Shown: positions 1 to 10,567 of the stretch, piece by piece | How the letters are laid out: every line of letters starts with the position of its first letter | Numbering within the stretch: the first letter of the stretch is position 1 | Position numbers and translations under genes: made by a program | Assembly: GCF_026914305.1 (NCBI RefSeq) | Contig: NZ_CP113866.1 | Location: 1,119,501-1,183,500 of the forward strand | Source of the DNA: Caldicellulosiruptor acetigenus | GTDB taxonomy: Bacteria > Bacillota > Thermoanaerobacteria > Caldicellulosiruptorales > Caldicellulosiruptoraceae | DNA: 64,000 bases | Reading direction: 5' to 3' | Notes under the pieces: model-generated | What the model was told of the DNA's origin: nothing | Database searches by the model: none | Seen by the model: the letters and a program-made list of their open reading frames with translations, nothing else

Positions 1-1254
1 ATATTTGCAGATATTGGCGATGAGCAGAGCATAATTCAGAGCCTTTCAACTTTTTCAGCACATATGAAAAATATAATTGAGATAACACAAAATGCAGACA
101 GCTCAACACTTGTTCTTTTGGACGAGATTGGTTCTGGCACAGACCCCGAAGAAGGCGCTGCGCTTGCAAAAGCAATTTTAAAGTTTCTCTTTAAAAAAGG
201 CTCTAAAGTTGTTGCTACAACACACTATGGAGAGCTTAAAACATTCGCTCAGCAGGAAGAGAGGTTTGAAAACGCTTCTTGTGAGTTTGATATCAATACT
301 TTAAAACCAACATACAGGCTTTTGATTGGAATTCCCGGTATGAGCAATGCGCTTTATATATCTTCCAATCTGGGTTTGAAAGAAGAGATAGTAGAGCTTG
401 CCAAAAGCTATATGTCTAAAAAGACGCTGGAGCTGACTGACATTATAAACGAGATGGAAAGAAAACGAAAAGAACTGGAAGAGACCCTGGAAAATGCAAA
501 TAAGCTAAAGATTGAGGCAGAGAACTTAAAGAAAACCTTGGAAGAAGAAAGAAGAAGATTTGAAGCAGAAAAGCAAAGGATAAAAGAAAGAGCCTCGAGA
601 GAAGCACGTGAGTTTGTGCAAAGGGTTGAAGATGAGGTTGAAAAGCTATTCAAAGAACTTAGGAAGATTGCAGAAGCTTTAAAGGAAAAAGAGATGTTAA
701 AACAGCTTGAGGAGAAGAAGAGAGAGTATGAAAACCTTGTAAAGAGCATAGAGCAGGCATCACAAAAAGAGGAAAAACTGCAGTCAAAGCTACCTGAAAA
801 CCTTCGGCTTGGGCAAAAGGTATATGTCAAAAGTTTTGATGCAGAAGGGTTTGTTGAGTCACTGCCTGACTCTAAAGGAAATCTTACAGTTAGAATTGGC
901 ATTATGAAACTTTCTGTGAACATATCAGACGTTTTTGAAATAGAGGAAGAAACAGCTACCAAAAACCTGGTTTCTTCTAAAAAAGCGGTTGAAGTCAATC
1001 AAAAAAGTATTGACATGTCCATTGATGTAAGGGGCAAGACAAGCGACGATGCCATTTTAGAGGTTGACAAGTACTTGGATGATGCATACACAGCGGGACT
1101 AAAACAGGTGACAATAATCCATGGGAAAGGTACGGGGGTTTTGCGCCAAGCGATAAGGAATTTTTTGAGACGACATCCGCATGTAAAATCATTCAGAGAC
1201 GGAACATATGGTGAAGGTGAGCAGGGTGTAACAGTGGTTGAGCTGAAAGACTAA
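1..1254 (+). CDS. mutS2: Endonuclease MutS2, C-terminal part (5' end outside window)
   Basis: The reading frame is open from base 1, so the gene begins upstream of the window. The visible 417 residues start inside the MutS ATPase domain (DEQSI, then the Walker B run LVLLDEIGSGTDP). A long charged coiled coil follows, and the protein ends in an Smr nuclease domain with the HGKGTGVLR motif. This order is that of MutS2, which in Firmicutes acts on recombination intermediates or collided ribosomes rather than in mismatch repair. It ends 90 bases before lepB. Identification is firm; only the N-terminal core is missing from view. Confidence 0.95.
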   Translation: MFADIGDEQSIIQSLSTFSAHMKNIIEITQNADSSTLVLLDEIGSGTDPEEGAALAKAILKFLFKKGSKVVATTHYGELKTFAQQEERFENASCEFDINTLKPTYRLLIGIPGMSNALYISSNLGLKEEIVELAKSYMSKKTLELTDIINEMERKRKELEETLENANKLKIEAENLKKTLEEERRRFEAEKQRIKERASREAREFVQRVEDEVEKLFKELRKIAEALKEKEMLKQLEEKKREYENLVKSIEQASQKEEKLQSKLPENLRLGQKVYVKSFDAEGFVESLPDSKGNLTVRIGIMKLSVNISDVFEIEEETATKNLVSSKKAVEVNQKSIDMSIDVRGKTSDDAILEVDKYLDDAYTAGLKQVTIIHGKGTGVLRQAIRNFLRRHPHVKSFRDGTYGEGEQGVTVVELKD

Positions 1255-1344
1255 TGAATTTCTTGATATTGACTTGGCAGATAAATTCAATTAAACTTAT
1301 ATTTAAGCTTCTATTTTTTAACTTAAAAAAGAAGGAGACGAATA

Positions 1345-1905
1345 TTGATGATGGAACAGCAACAAACGCTCAAACTTCAAAACAAAGTGGTAAAAGAAGC
1401 AGTTGAGTGGATTTTATGGATTGGCGGTGCAGTGCTTATTGCTCTTATCCTGCGCACTTATGTCTTTTCACTTGTGATTGTCCCAACCGGCTCGATGCTC
1501 AATACAATTCAGCTAAATGATAAGCTCTTTGTATATAGGCTTGGTTATGTCCTTCATATAGAAGATGTCAAAAGAGGAGACATTGTTGTTTTTAAGTATC
1601 CTGATGATAAAAAGACTTTGTACGTCAAGAGAGTCATAGGTCTTCCAGGCGATACTATAGAAATCAAAGATGGTGTTTTGTACATCAACGGTAAAGTTTA
1701 TAAAGAAAATTATCTGAAAGAACCCATGGTAGGAAGTTTTGGACCATATAAAGTTCCGCCTGGACACTATTTCATGATGGGTGATAACAGGAACGACTCT
1801 CACGACAGCCGGTTCTGGGAACACAAGTATGTTCCAAGAGACGATATTATAGGCAAGGTAGTCTTCAGGGTATGGCCACTCAGCCGCGCAGGAGTAGTAA
1901 AATAG
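1345..1905 (+). CDS. lepB: Signal peptidase I
   Basis: The 186-residue protein has one N-terminal membrane segment (about 20-40). The catalytic serine lies in PTGSMLNTI, the general-base lysine in YVKRVIGLPGD, and the family box GDNRNDSHDSR follows. It cleaves signal peptides of exported proteins on the outer face of the membrane. A GAAGGAG site at 1331-1337 fits the TTG at 1345 (ATG codons at 1348 and 1351 are also possible). It is the first gene of a same-strand run that continues to larC with gaps of 25-100 bases. Length and motifs are typical of the short Gram-positive type. Confidence 0.95.
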   Translation: MMMEQQQTLKLQNKVVKEAVEWILWIGGAVLIALILRTYVFSLVIVPTGSMLNTIQLNDKLFVYRLGYVLHIEDVKRGDIVVFKYPDDKKTLYVKRVIGLPGDTIEIKDGVLYINGKVYKENYLKEPMVGSFGPYKVPPGHYFMMGDNRNDSHDSRFWEHKYVPRDDIIGKVVFRVWPLSRAGVVK

Positions 1906-2004
1906 ATCGAGGCTAAAAACCGCTAATGGCAATAAAAATTTATCTTTATAATAGATTTGTTGTTTTACAAAAATTTGAGTAATTCGGAGGGTTGATTGTA
2001 AGTT

Positions 2005-4025
<2,021 letters not shown>

Positions 4026-4057
4026 TCAGAAGTTTTGAATAGGGGAGGAAAGCTGTT

Positions 4058-4930
4058 TTGGAATTTGTTGAAAAATCATTTGAAAATGGTTTGGAGCTTG
4101 TTAAGATATATTCAAAGACAAAAAATTCATATTTTACAGTTGCACCCGAGCGGGGTGCAATTGTTGTTTTACTCAATCTTTCAGGCAAAGAGATTCTTTA
4201 TTTGAATGAGGCGACACTTTTTGACAGAACAAAAAACATAAGAGGTGGAATACCAGTTTTGTTCCCGATATGTGGCAGAGTTGTGGACGGCAAGATTTTT
4301 TTCAAAGGTCAAGAGTTTGAGATGAAAAATCATGGGTTTGCAAGAGACAGCAGTTTCAACATAGCAGGTTACATTGATATGCCAGATAAAAATGGTATAG
4401 TCTTAAGGCTTTTAAGCAGCGAGTTTACAAAAAGGTTTTATCCGTACGACTTTGAGCTTTTGATGCAATATCTGCTAAGCGATGAAATGTTTGAAGTGAA
4501 GATGATTGTTAAAAATGAGGATAACAGTATAATGCCTTTTTATGCAGGATTTCACCCTTATTTTTTATGCAATAAAGACGAGTTTACTCTCAAGCTTGAA
4601 TGTGAAAAGTGTTTTGACGATGTTGAAAAAAGGTTTATTGACCTTCAGGATTTCAAAGAGATTGATTTTTCAAAACCTGAGGTCAATCTTGACTTTTTGG
4701 ATGTAGGAAGTAGCGAAGTTGAAATTACTCTTGACAGGGACAAAAAAATAGTGCTTTTGAAAGATGAGAATTTCAAAAACATAGTAGTTTGGTCTTTAAA
4801 AGATTTTGACTTTGTATGTGTTGAGCCTTGGATGGGCGAGCATGAAGGATATCTTCATAACAAGTTTTATTACTTAGAACCTGGAGCAATCTTTGAAGGA
4901 TGGTTTGCAATAAAACTTGTAAATGAGTAA
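4058..4930 (+). CDS. Aldose 1-epimerase family protein
   Basis: The 290-residue protein is a galactose-mutarotase-like beta-sandwich. Family marks are RGGIPVLFPICGR, the histidine in MKNHGFARDS, GFHPYF and the late glutamate in CVEPWMG. It probably interconverts alpha and beta anomers of a sugar or sugar phosphate in the cytoplasm; substrate cannot be told. Translation starts at TTG 4058 after GGGGAGGAAAG. It lies 32 bases after guaB and 25 before larE. Confidence 0.85.
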   Translation: MEFVEKSFENGLELVKIYSKTKNSYFTVAPERGAIVVLLNLSGKEILYLNEATLFDRTKNIRGGIPVLFPICGRVVDGKIFFKGQEFEMKNHGFARDSSFNIAGYIDMPDKNGIVLRLLSSEFTKRFYPYDFELLMQYLLSDEMFEVKMIVKNEDNSIMPFYAGFHPYFLCNKDEFTLKLECEKCFDDVEKRFIDLQDFKEIDFSKPEVNLDFLDVGSSEVEITLDRDKKIVLLKDENFKNIVVWSLKDFDFVCVEPWMGEHEGYLHNKFYYLEPGAIFEGWFAIKLVNE

Positions 4931-4954
4931 TTAAAAAAGGCGGGGATTAAAACG

Positions 4955-5761
4955 TTGGTCGATAAAAAAATTGTATATCAAAAACTTGAAAGGCTAAAAG
5001 AAATTATAAAAGGATATGAAAGCGTACTTGTTGCATTTTCGGGGGGAGTTGACTCTACATTTTTGTTAAAGGTTTCGTTTGATGTTCTGGGGGAAAAAGC
5101 CATTGGAGTATTTTCAAGTTCAGTTTTGAGCCCGCAAAGGGAAAAAGAAGATGCAGCAAAGCTTGCAAAAGACATTGGAGCAAGGCTGATTGTTATAGAG
5201 AGAGACGTTTTTTCAAATGAGGATTTTATGAAAAATGATAGGCTTAGATGCTATTATTGCAAGAAAGATTTGATAAAGAGATTAAAAGTATTAAAAGAGG
5301 AGTTAAATCTAAACGAGATAGTTGAAGGTTCAAATATAGATGACCTTCAGGATTTCAGGCCCGGCAGAAAAGCTCTTCAGGAAGAAGGTATCAAAAGCCC
5401 CCTGTTTGAAGCAGGACTTACAAAAGAGGAGATAAGGTATTTGTCGAAAGAATTTGGGCTTTCTACATATCAAAAACCATCTGCTGCATGTTTGGTTACA
5501 AGAATTCCATATGGTGATGAAATTACATTGGAAAAACTTCAAATGATAGAAAAGGCGGAAGATTTTTTGGTTCAAAAAGGATTTTCACAGGTGAGAGTAA
5601 GACATCACGGTAGCACTGCTCGAATTGAGGTTGCAAGGGATGAGATTTCAAGGTTTTTCGACCTTAAACTGATTGATGAAGTTACAAACGCTTTGAAAGC
5701 CTTGGGATTTAAGTATGTGACGCTTGACCTTTCCGGCTACAGAACAGGAAGCATGAACTGA
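4955..5761 (+). CDS. larE: ATP-dependent sacrificial sulfur transferase LarE
   Basis: The 268-residue protein is a PP-loop ATPase (SGGVDSTFLLKV near residue 30). It has RCYYCKKDLIKRL and the segment PSAACLVTRIPYGDE, whose cysteine matches the sacrificial Cys of Lactobacillus LarE. It adds sulfur to the pyridinium dicarboxylate intermediate of the nickel-pincer nucleotide (NPN). Only one cysteine lies in that C-terminal region, which favours the self-sacrificing type over the [4Fe-4S] type. The start is TTG at 4955 behind GGCGGGGA. It is followed by larB and larC in pathway order. Confidence 0.93.
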   Translation: MVDKKIVYQKLERLKEIIKGYESVLVAFSGGVDSTFLLKVSFDVLGEKAIGVFSSSVLSPQREKEDAAKLAKDIGARLIVIERDVFSNEDFMKNDRLRCYYCKKDLIKRLKVLKEELNLNEIVEGSNIDDLQDFRPGRKALQEEGIKSPLFEAGLTKEEIRYLSKEFGLSTYQKPSAACLVTRIPYGDEITLEKLQMIEKAEDFLVQKGFSQVRVRHHGSTARIEVARDEISRFFDLKLIDEVTNALKALGFKYVTLDLSGYRTGSMN

Positions 5762-5788
5762 TTTGACACGAAAGGAAGAAGGTACAAT

Positions 5789-6550
5789 ATGGATGTAAGA
5801 AAAATACTTGAGGATGTCAGAAACGGCAAAATTTCGGTTGACGAGGCATTGAAGGCTTTTGCCAAGATGCCGTTTGAAGACATTGACTTTGCGAAGATTG
5901 ACCATCACCGCAAGCTCAGACAGGGCATGTCTGAGGTCATCTTTTGTGAAGGGAAGACAAAAGAGCAGGTTTTAAAGATTTTTGAGAGGATGATTGAAAG
6001 AGGAGAAATAAACATTATTGGGACAAGGGCAAGCAGAGAGCAGTATGAATACTTGAGAGAACATCTAAAAGATGATGTGGTATATTATGAAACAGGTAGA
6101 ATTATCTGTGCAAAGAGGGTTGAGATTATCAAAAATCCAAAAGGACACGTTGCGGTTGTGTCTGCTGGAACTGCCGATTTGAAGGTGGCGGAAGAAGCGG
6201 CTATAGTTTTGGAGATTTTGGGGAACAATGTAAAGAGGATGTACGATGTTGGTGTTGCAGGAATCCACAGGCTGTTTGCCCACCTTGATGATATTCAGTC
6301 AGCCAACGCAGTTGTTGCAGTTGCCGGTATGGAAGGTGCACTTGCGTCAGTTGTTGCCGGGCTTGTTTCAAAGCCTGTTATTGCTGTTCCAACATCTGTT
6401 GGTTATGGCGCAAATTTTAAGGGGCTTTCAGCCCTTCTTACCATGCTAAACTCGTGTGCAAACGGTGTTTGTGTTGTCAACATTGACAACGGATTTGGTG
6501 CGGCCATTGTTGCCCATATGATAAATTCGCTTGCAAATCAGAACTTGTAA
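5789..6550 (+). CDS. larB: Nickel pincer cofactor biosynthesis protein LarB
   Basis: The 253-residue protein has an N-terminal helical part and a C-terminal PurE-like carboxylase domain (HVAVVSAGTADLKVAEEA, then GMEGALASVVAGLV). LarB carboxylates and hydrolyses nicotinic acid adenine dinucleotide, the first step to the NPN cofactor. AAGGAAGAAGG precedes the ATG. It lies 27 bases after larE and 30 before larC. Length and motifs match the family. Confidence 0.94.
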   Translation: MDVRKILEDVRNGKISVDEALKAFAKMPFEDIDFAKIDHHRKLRQGMSEVIFCEGKTKEQVLKIFERMIERGEINIIGTRASREQYEYLREHLKDDVVYYETGRIICAKRVEIIKNPKGHVAVVSAGTADLKVAEEAAIVLEILGNNVKRMYDVGVAGIHRLFAHLDDIQSANAVVAVAGMEGALASVVAGLVSKPVIAVPTSVGYGANFKGLSALLTMLNSCANGVCVVNIDNGFGAAIVAHMINSLANQNL

Positions 6551-6580
6551 AGAAGGAAGAAAAGAGGAGGAAAAGTTTTT

Positions 6581-7324
6581 ATGATTCTCTATTTTGATGC
6601 AATCTCGGGCCTTGCGGGTGATATGCTTGTTGCATCGCTGATTGACTGTGGAGTTGATTTTGAGTATATAAAATCAAATATTTCACTTTTAAAGCTTGAT
6701 GTAGAGCTTTCGGTTGAAGAGAAATTTGTAAATGGTATTAAGGCAAAAAGGTTTATAGTAAATACTCATTCACATGACCATGAACATCACAGCGATAGCA
6801 CCCATCATCACAGAACTTTTAAAGACATAAAAAAGATGCTTTTAGAGAGCTCTTTGCCAGAGGCTGTAAAAGAAATGTCAATAAAGATATTTGAGAAAAT
6901 AGCCTTGGCAGAGGCTAAAGTGCACAGCAAGAACCCAGAAGAAATTTCTTTCCACGAGGTTGGAGCAGATGACTCAATAGTGGATATTGTTGCATTTTCT
7001 CTTTGTATAGACTATTTAAAGCCTGAAAAAATAATCTTTTCGCCTCTTTGTGACGGCAGAGGTTTTACAAAATCGATGCACGGTATTATTCCCGTGCCAG
7101 CACCAGCTGTTTTGGAGATAGCAAGGCAAAATGGCATTCCACTTTCCACAAAGGATATTGAATCTGAGCTTATAACCCCAACGGGCATTGGGATTGCAGC
7201 AGCAGTTGCAAGCTCCTTTTCACAAATGCCGAGCATGACCATCGAAAAGATTGGGTATGGTGCAGGGACAAAAGAACTTCCTATTCCCAATGTTGTAAGA
7301 GCTATAGCTGGAAAAAAAAACTGA
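6581..7324 (+). CDS. larC: Nickel insertion protein LarC, N-terminal part (LarC1)
   Basis: The 247-residue frame begins MILYFDAISGLAGDM, the LarC N-terminus, and has the histidine-rich stretch HSHDHEHHSDSTHHH (about 66-80), a likely nickel-holding segment. It stops at 7322-7324 right after a run of nine A. The -1 frame continues as the LarC C-terminal domain. LarC inserts nickel into the thiolated cofactor (a CTP-dependent cyclometallase). In Lactobacillus plantarum the gene is also split and joined by programmed frameshifting, so this half probably makes both a short form and the full 6581-7701 product. Confidence 0.93.
   Translation: MILYFDAISGLAGDMLVASLIDCGVDFEYIKSNISLLKLDVELSVEEKFVNGIKAKRFIVNTHSHDHEHHSDSTHHHRTFKDIKKMLLESSLPEAVKEMSIKIFEKIALAEAKVHSKNPEEISFHEVGADDSIVDIVAFSLCIDYLKPEKIIFSPLCDGRGFTKSMHGIIPVPAPAVLEIARQNGIPLSTKDIESELITPTGIGIAAAVASSFSQMPSMTIEKIGYGAGTKELPIPNVVRAIAGKKN
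7315..7321 (+). other. Programmed -1 ribosomal frameshift site in larC
   Basis: The heptamer A AAA AAC sits with zero-frame codons AAA and AAC, directly before the TGA at 7322. This is the canonical X XXY YYZ slippery form. After a one-base slip the frame reads through to ANIDDMTGE, the conserved start of the LarC C-terminal domain. I saw no strong downstream pseudoknot or stem. A sequencing indel in the nine-A run is the alternative, but the exact phase and the known larC1/larC2 case favour a real site. Confidence 0.75.
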
Positions 7325-7368
7325 ACTCTGACGGTGATTATTTTGAGATATTTGCAAACATTGATGAT

Positions 7369-7701
7369 ATGACGGGTGAGCATCTTTCGCTTGCGCTTGA
7401 GAAAATAATGCAAAGCGGTGCTTTGGATGTCTATTTTACTCCAATTTTCATGAAAAAAGGTCGGCCTGCTTACAAGATTGGGGTTATAACAAAAGCTCAA
7501 AACTTTGAGGATGTAGCCTCTGCAATTTTTCGCTGGACATCAACAATTGGTATAAGATTTGTAAAGATGCAAAGAATAGAGATGGAAAGAGAAGTGAGAA
7601 AGGTTAACGATGTTCCCGAAATGAGATTAAAAATAAGCTCTTATAAAGACATAAAAAAAGTAAAACTTGAGTTTGAAGATATCAAAAAGCTAAGTGAATG
7701 A
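7369..7701 (+). CDS. larC: LarC C-terminal part (LarC2), reached by -1 frameshift
   Basis: The frame is open from within the A run, so the fused product reads KKLNSDGDYFEIFANIDDMTGE onward. The first internal ATG is at 7369. It encodes the C-terminal domain of LarC (nucleotide and nickel handling). There is no SD before 7369, which argues against independent initiation. It ends 13 bases before a strong terminator and is the last gene of the run. No larA-like racemase lies in the window, so the client enzyme of the cofactor must be elsewhere. Confidence 0.88.
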   Translation: MTGEHLSLALEKIMQSGALDVYFTPIFMKKGRPAYKIGVITKAQNFEDVASAIFRWTSTIGIRFVKMQRIEMEREVRKVNDVPEMRLKISSYKDIKKVKLEFEDIKKLSE

Positions 7702-7714
7702 AAAGATAAAAAAG

Positions 7715-7748
7715 GGGATGTGCACAAAATCCATCAGCTGCACATCCC
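7715..7748. terminator. Bidirectional intrinsic terminator between larC and ychF
   Basis: Arms GGGATGTGCA (7715-7724) and TGCACATCCC (7739-7748) form a perfect 10-bp stem. ATTTATTTTT follows on the plus strand, and a T-rich stretch follows on the minus strand. It ends the lar run and the convergent ychF. Confidence 0.9.
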
Positions 7749-7780
7749 ATTTATTTTTGAATTTTGAAGAGTTGAAATCT

Positions 7781-8869
7781 TTACACATTAAACCTGAAAA
7801 TGACCACATCGCCATCTTGCATGACGTAATCTTTTCCTTCTGACCTGACAAGTCCTTTTTCTTTTGCCTGGGCAAACCCGCCACACTCTACCAGCACTTC
7901 AAACGGCACAACTTCAGCCCTTATAAATCCTTTTTCAAAATCGCTGTGGATTTTGCCAGCCGCCTGAGGTGCTTTTGTTCCTTTTTTGATTGTCCATGCT
8001 CTTACTTCTTTTTCTCCCGCTGTCAAAAACGAAATTAGTCCTAAAAGCCTGTATCCTGCCTGGATTAGATTGTCAAGTCCCGATTTTTCAATGCCAAGCT
8101 CTTTTAAGAATTCTTTCTTTTCTTCATCTGGCAGTGCAGCAATTTCCTCTTCGATTTTAGCGCAGATGACAATTACTTCTGACCCTTCTTCTGCTGCAAT
8201 TTCCTTTACTACTTTTACATATTCATTTTCTTTTCCAATATCCTTTTCAGAGATGTTAGCTGCATAGATGGTAGGTTTGAATGTAAGAAGATTGAGCGAG
8301 TTTACAAACTTCAAATCGTCTTCATCATCGAATTTGAGCGTTCTTGCCATTTTGCCACTTTCCAGTGTAGAATAAATCTTTTCCATGATTTCAAGTTCAT
8401 GTGCTGCTTCTTTGCTGTTTTTTGCAAGTTTTCTTGTCTTGTCAAGCCTTCTTTCCAGCACTTCCATGTCAGCAAATATCAGCTCTAAATTGATTGTTTC
8501 AATGTCTCTTCTTGGGTTTACACTTCCTTCCACATGGACTATATCGGTGTCGTCGAAACAGCGAACAACATGAACAATTGCGTCAACCTCTCTTATATGA
8601 GACAAAAACTTATTGCCAAGGCCTTCACCTTTGCTTGCACCTTTTACAAGCCCTGCAATGTCGACAAATTCAATAAAAGCAGGTGTCACCTTTTCAGGAT
8701 TGTATATCTTTGCAAGTACATCGAGTCTTTCATCAGGCACTGCAACAACTCCCACGTTGGGTTCAATTGTACAAAACGGGTAGTTGGCAGCTTCTGCACC
8801 CGCTTTTGTTATTGCATTAAACAGAGTACTCTTTCCTACATTTGGAAGTCCAACTATTCCAAGTCGCAT
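7781..8869 (-). CDS. ychF: Ribosome-binding ATPase YchF
   Basis: The 362-residue protein begins MRLGIVGLPNVGKSTLFNAI (G1 motif). It has DIAGLVKGAS (G3), a non-GTP-specific NISEKD in place of NKxD, a coiled-coil insert and a C-terminal TGS domain ending VVIFRFNV. This is the near-universal Obg-related ATPase that binds ribosomes. It is monocistronic on the minus strand and converges with larC. Length and motifs are typical. Confidence 0.96.
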   Translation of the reverse strand: MRLGIVGLPNVGKSTLFNAITKAGAEAANYPFCTIEPNVGVVAVPDERLDVLAKIYNPEKVTPAFIEFVDIAGLVKGASKGEGLGNKFLSHIREVDAIVHVVRCFDDTDIVHVEGSVNPRRDIETINLELIFADMEVLERRLDKTRKLAKNSKEAAHELEIMEKIYSTLESGKMARTLKFDDEDDLKFVNSLNLLTFKPTIYAANISEKDIGKENEYVKVVKEIAAEEGSEVIVICAKIEEEIAALPDEEKKEFLKELGIEKSGLDNLIQAGYRLLGLISFLTAGEKEVRAWTIKKGTKAPQAAGKIHSDFEKGFIRAEVVPFEVLVECGGFAQAKEKGLVRSEGKDYVMQDGDVVIFRFNV

Positions 8870-8968
8870 TTTTCTTTTTTGCCCCCTATGAAAATCTTTT
8901 GTTTTTTACAAATAAACAGTATAGAATACTTTGTGTCAAAAATCAATTTAGAATTGCGCAAAATAAAA

Positions 8969-9010
8969 GCGCCACCCCGCTTTCTTTTGAGCCATTTTAC
9001 AAGGTGGCGC
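8969..9010 (-). terminator. Intrinsic terminator of the small 9.0-kb gene
   Basis: GCGCCACC and GGTGGCGC form a perfect 8-bp GC-rich stem with a loop of about 26 bases. On the minus strand it is followed by TTTTATTTT. It lies just past the stop of the 52-residue gene. Confidence 0.75.
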
Positions 9011-9030
9011 TAAAAAATTTTTAAAACCTT

Positions 9031-9189
9031 TTAATCTTTTCTAAGTTTTTTTCCAATTATCATTCCAATCATCATACCCTTAAAAAGCCCTGTAAGGTAT
9101 GTCCCAAGCATACACAGCATATTCTTTTTTGCTTTGAGCATGCTGTACCTACTTCTTTGGCGATTATACAGCTTTCTTGTTCTGACCAT
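9031..9189 (-). CDS. Small basic membrane protein of unknown function
   Basis: The 52-residue protein has a very basic head (MVRTRKLYNRQRSRYSML), one hydrophobic segment rich in Gly and Met (GLFKGMMIGMIIG) and a KKLRKD tail. The ATG at 9189 is chosen because GGGGGAG lies eight bases before it; a longer frame upstream has no SD. Its own terminator follows. It has no family I recognise. The layout would fit a single-pass membrane peptide. Confidence 0.6.
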   Translation of the reverse strand: MVRTRKLYNRQRSRYSMLKAKKNMLCMLGTYLTGLFKGMMIGMIIGKKLRKD

Positions 9190-9246
9190 CTTTAAATCTC
9201 CCCCTCTTTCTATTAATGTGTGCAACTTATGAGGGGGATTATACAT

Positions 9247-9540
9247 CAGGTTATGAATAGTGCTTAAGCTATTAAAAGCAATTCAAAATTTTATTAAACA
9301 CTATTCTTTATTAGGCTATATTCAGCCTAACTGGGTGTAACCCCACACCCTCTATCCCCTCTTGCAAACGCTTCGGGGAATACTTTCTAATTCTTGATTG
9401 GTTGACTCCCTTATGCACACCATTATTTCGGCGTCTAACTATGCAAGACTAAAAGTCTTACAGTAAGCGAATCCCACCGAGGGGTTCTCAACCTCTGTGC
9501 ATAAGTTCATAGTCCCTTAGAATTAAGAAAGTACAAATAA
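9247..9540 (-). mobile_element. Decayed TnpB-type element: right end with guide-RNA region, tnpB body lost
   Basis: Read on the minus strand, 9387-9247 is about 90 percent identical to the 3' end of the intact tnpB element at 33624-33765. The shared part includes the PEAFA-coding tail, the hairpins GGGTGT/ACACCC and TTAGGCT/AGCCTAA, and the end ...TTCATAACCTG. Upstream (9388-9540) is a nested inverted-repeat region, outer arms near ACTTTCTAATTCT and AGAATTAAGAAAGT, inner arms CTTATGCACA and TGTGCATAAG. A broken frame in it reads VENPSVG, suggestive of another tnpB tail. No transposase frame remains. It may still encode an omega (guide) RNA. Confidence 0.65.
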
Positions 9541-9587
9541 ATTTTAGCAAAATCTTTCATATAATTCAATAAATTTTGTCAGTGTTT

Positions 9588-10253
9588 TTAGTCATATTCT
9601 CTATATTTTTGAGAGTTCAAAAGTACCTTTTGAACATAATTAATGGTCTCATCAAACGGTGGAATTCCACCAAACTTTAAAACATTTGCTGGTCCTGCAT
9701 TGTAGGCTGCCAGTGCAAGTTCAATGTTTCCACCAAACTCTTCAATCTTTTCCTTCAAGTATCTTATACCACCGTCTAAGTTTTCAATAGGGTCATATGG
9801 ATTTACACCAAGAGATTTTGCGGTTTGGGGCATAAGCTGCATAAGACCAATTGCGCCAGCCTTAGAGACTGTATCTTGACGAAAACCTGATTCTGCTTCA
9901 ATTACGCTCAAGACAAGGCTTGGCAAAACTCCATATTGTTTTGCCTTTTGTGTTGCGATTGATATTATATCGTCTTTGCTAAGATTAAATTTGTCGGTCG
10001 AAGGCTCAAAAGAATAGCTTGAGCTTTGCAGGTTGTAGCTGCCAAGTCTTTTGTTCAAAATAATATCTGCAGCTTTTGTCTGTGTGCTCAAAATTGGTGT
10101 ATCAGTTTCTACATTGGTTGTTTGAACGGCATTTTCAAAGCTCTGCACAAATATATCTTTAAAATTTTGGGGCAGGTTAGTTTTGCTTGATATTCTTTGC
10201 GCTATCTGGGAAAATTTCTGCGCAATAAAATCCTGAACATTATAAATTGCCAT
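9588..10253 (-). CDS. Lytic transglycosylase (SLT domain)
   Basis: The 221-residue protein has a variable N-terminal 100 residues and a C-terminal goose-lysozyme-like SLT domain. The catalytic glutamate is in SVIEAESGF, followed by [28 protein letters not shown] and ALAAYNAGP. It cleaves peptidoglycan between MurNAc and GlcNAc. No signal peptide is visible at the N-terminus ([13 protein letters not shown]), as in some flagellar or phage-type enzymes, so export must use another route or the protein acts inside an assembly. Confidence 0.88.
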   Translation of the reverse strand: MAIYNVQDFIAQKFSQIAQRISSKTNLPQNFKDIFVQSFENAVQTTNVETDTPILSTQTKAADIILNKRLGSYNLQSSSYSFEPSTDKFNLSKDDIISIATQKAKQYGVLPSLVLSVIEAESGFRQDTVSKAGAIGLMQLMPQTAKSLGVNPYDPIENLDGGIRYLKEKIEEFGGNIELALAAYNAGPANVLKFGGIPPFDETINYVQKVLLNSQKYREYD

Positions 10254-10289
10254 AACAAAATCCCCTCAGCTAATTTCATTTAAAAACAT

Positions 10290-10544
10290 TTAGCATTCAA
10301 GATTCATATACTGAAGTTTCACATGCTCAAGCTGTTTCACATCGTTTTCAAATGCTTTTATTTCATCCTCTGTTGCTTGCATGTGAAGGATGATAAGTCC
10401 CTGGTTTGAACAGCTCTCACCTGCCTCATGAATTCCAAGTCTTGTTTTGATAAGACATCCGTGCTTTGTCAAAATCTCCTGAAGTTTTGGTGCATCGTGT
10501 AGCCTGTTGTCAACTAAAATTGCAGCTATAAAAGTTTTGCACAT
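10290..10544 (-). CDS. Small ACT-like regulator, iron-only hydrogenase regulator type
   Basis: The 84-residue ferredoxin-like fold protein (MCKTFIAAILVDNRLHDAPK, later GESCSNQGLIILHM) resembles the TM1266/NikR-C-like family named for iron-only hydrogenase regulation. That link is by overall pattern only. ATG 10544 is preferred over the upstream TTG because GGGGAGGG sits eight bases before it. It lies 23 bases after the chemoreceptor gene and is probably co-transcribed with it and with the transglycosylase. Confidence 0.55.
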   Translation of the reverse strand: MCKTFIAAILVDNRLHDAPKLQEILTKHGCLIKTRLGIHEAGESCSNQGLIILHMQATEDEIKAFENDVKQLEHVKLQYMNLEC

Positions 10545-10567
10545 TTTCAAAACCCTCCCCTTAATTT

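Noticed and set aside
408-998. Long minus-strand frame inside mutS2
   Set aside because: Serine/phenylalanine-rich antisense of the Lys/Glu coiled coil, with no SD; a shadow of mutS2.
8534-9013. 159-codon plus-strand frame over the start of ychF
   Set aside because: Antisense to the ychF G domain and crosses the small gene's terminator.
9382-9540. Riboswitch or group II intron reading of the nested stems
   Set aside because: No class-specific core could be matched, while the adjoining block is clearly a tnpB right end.
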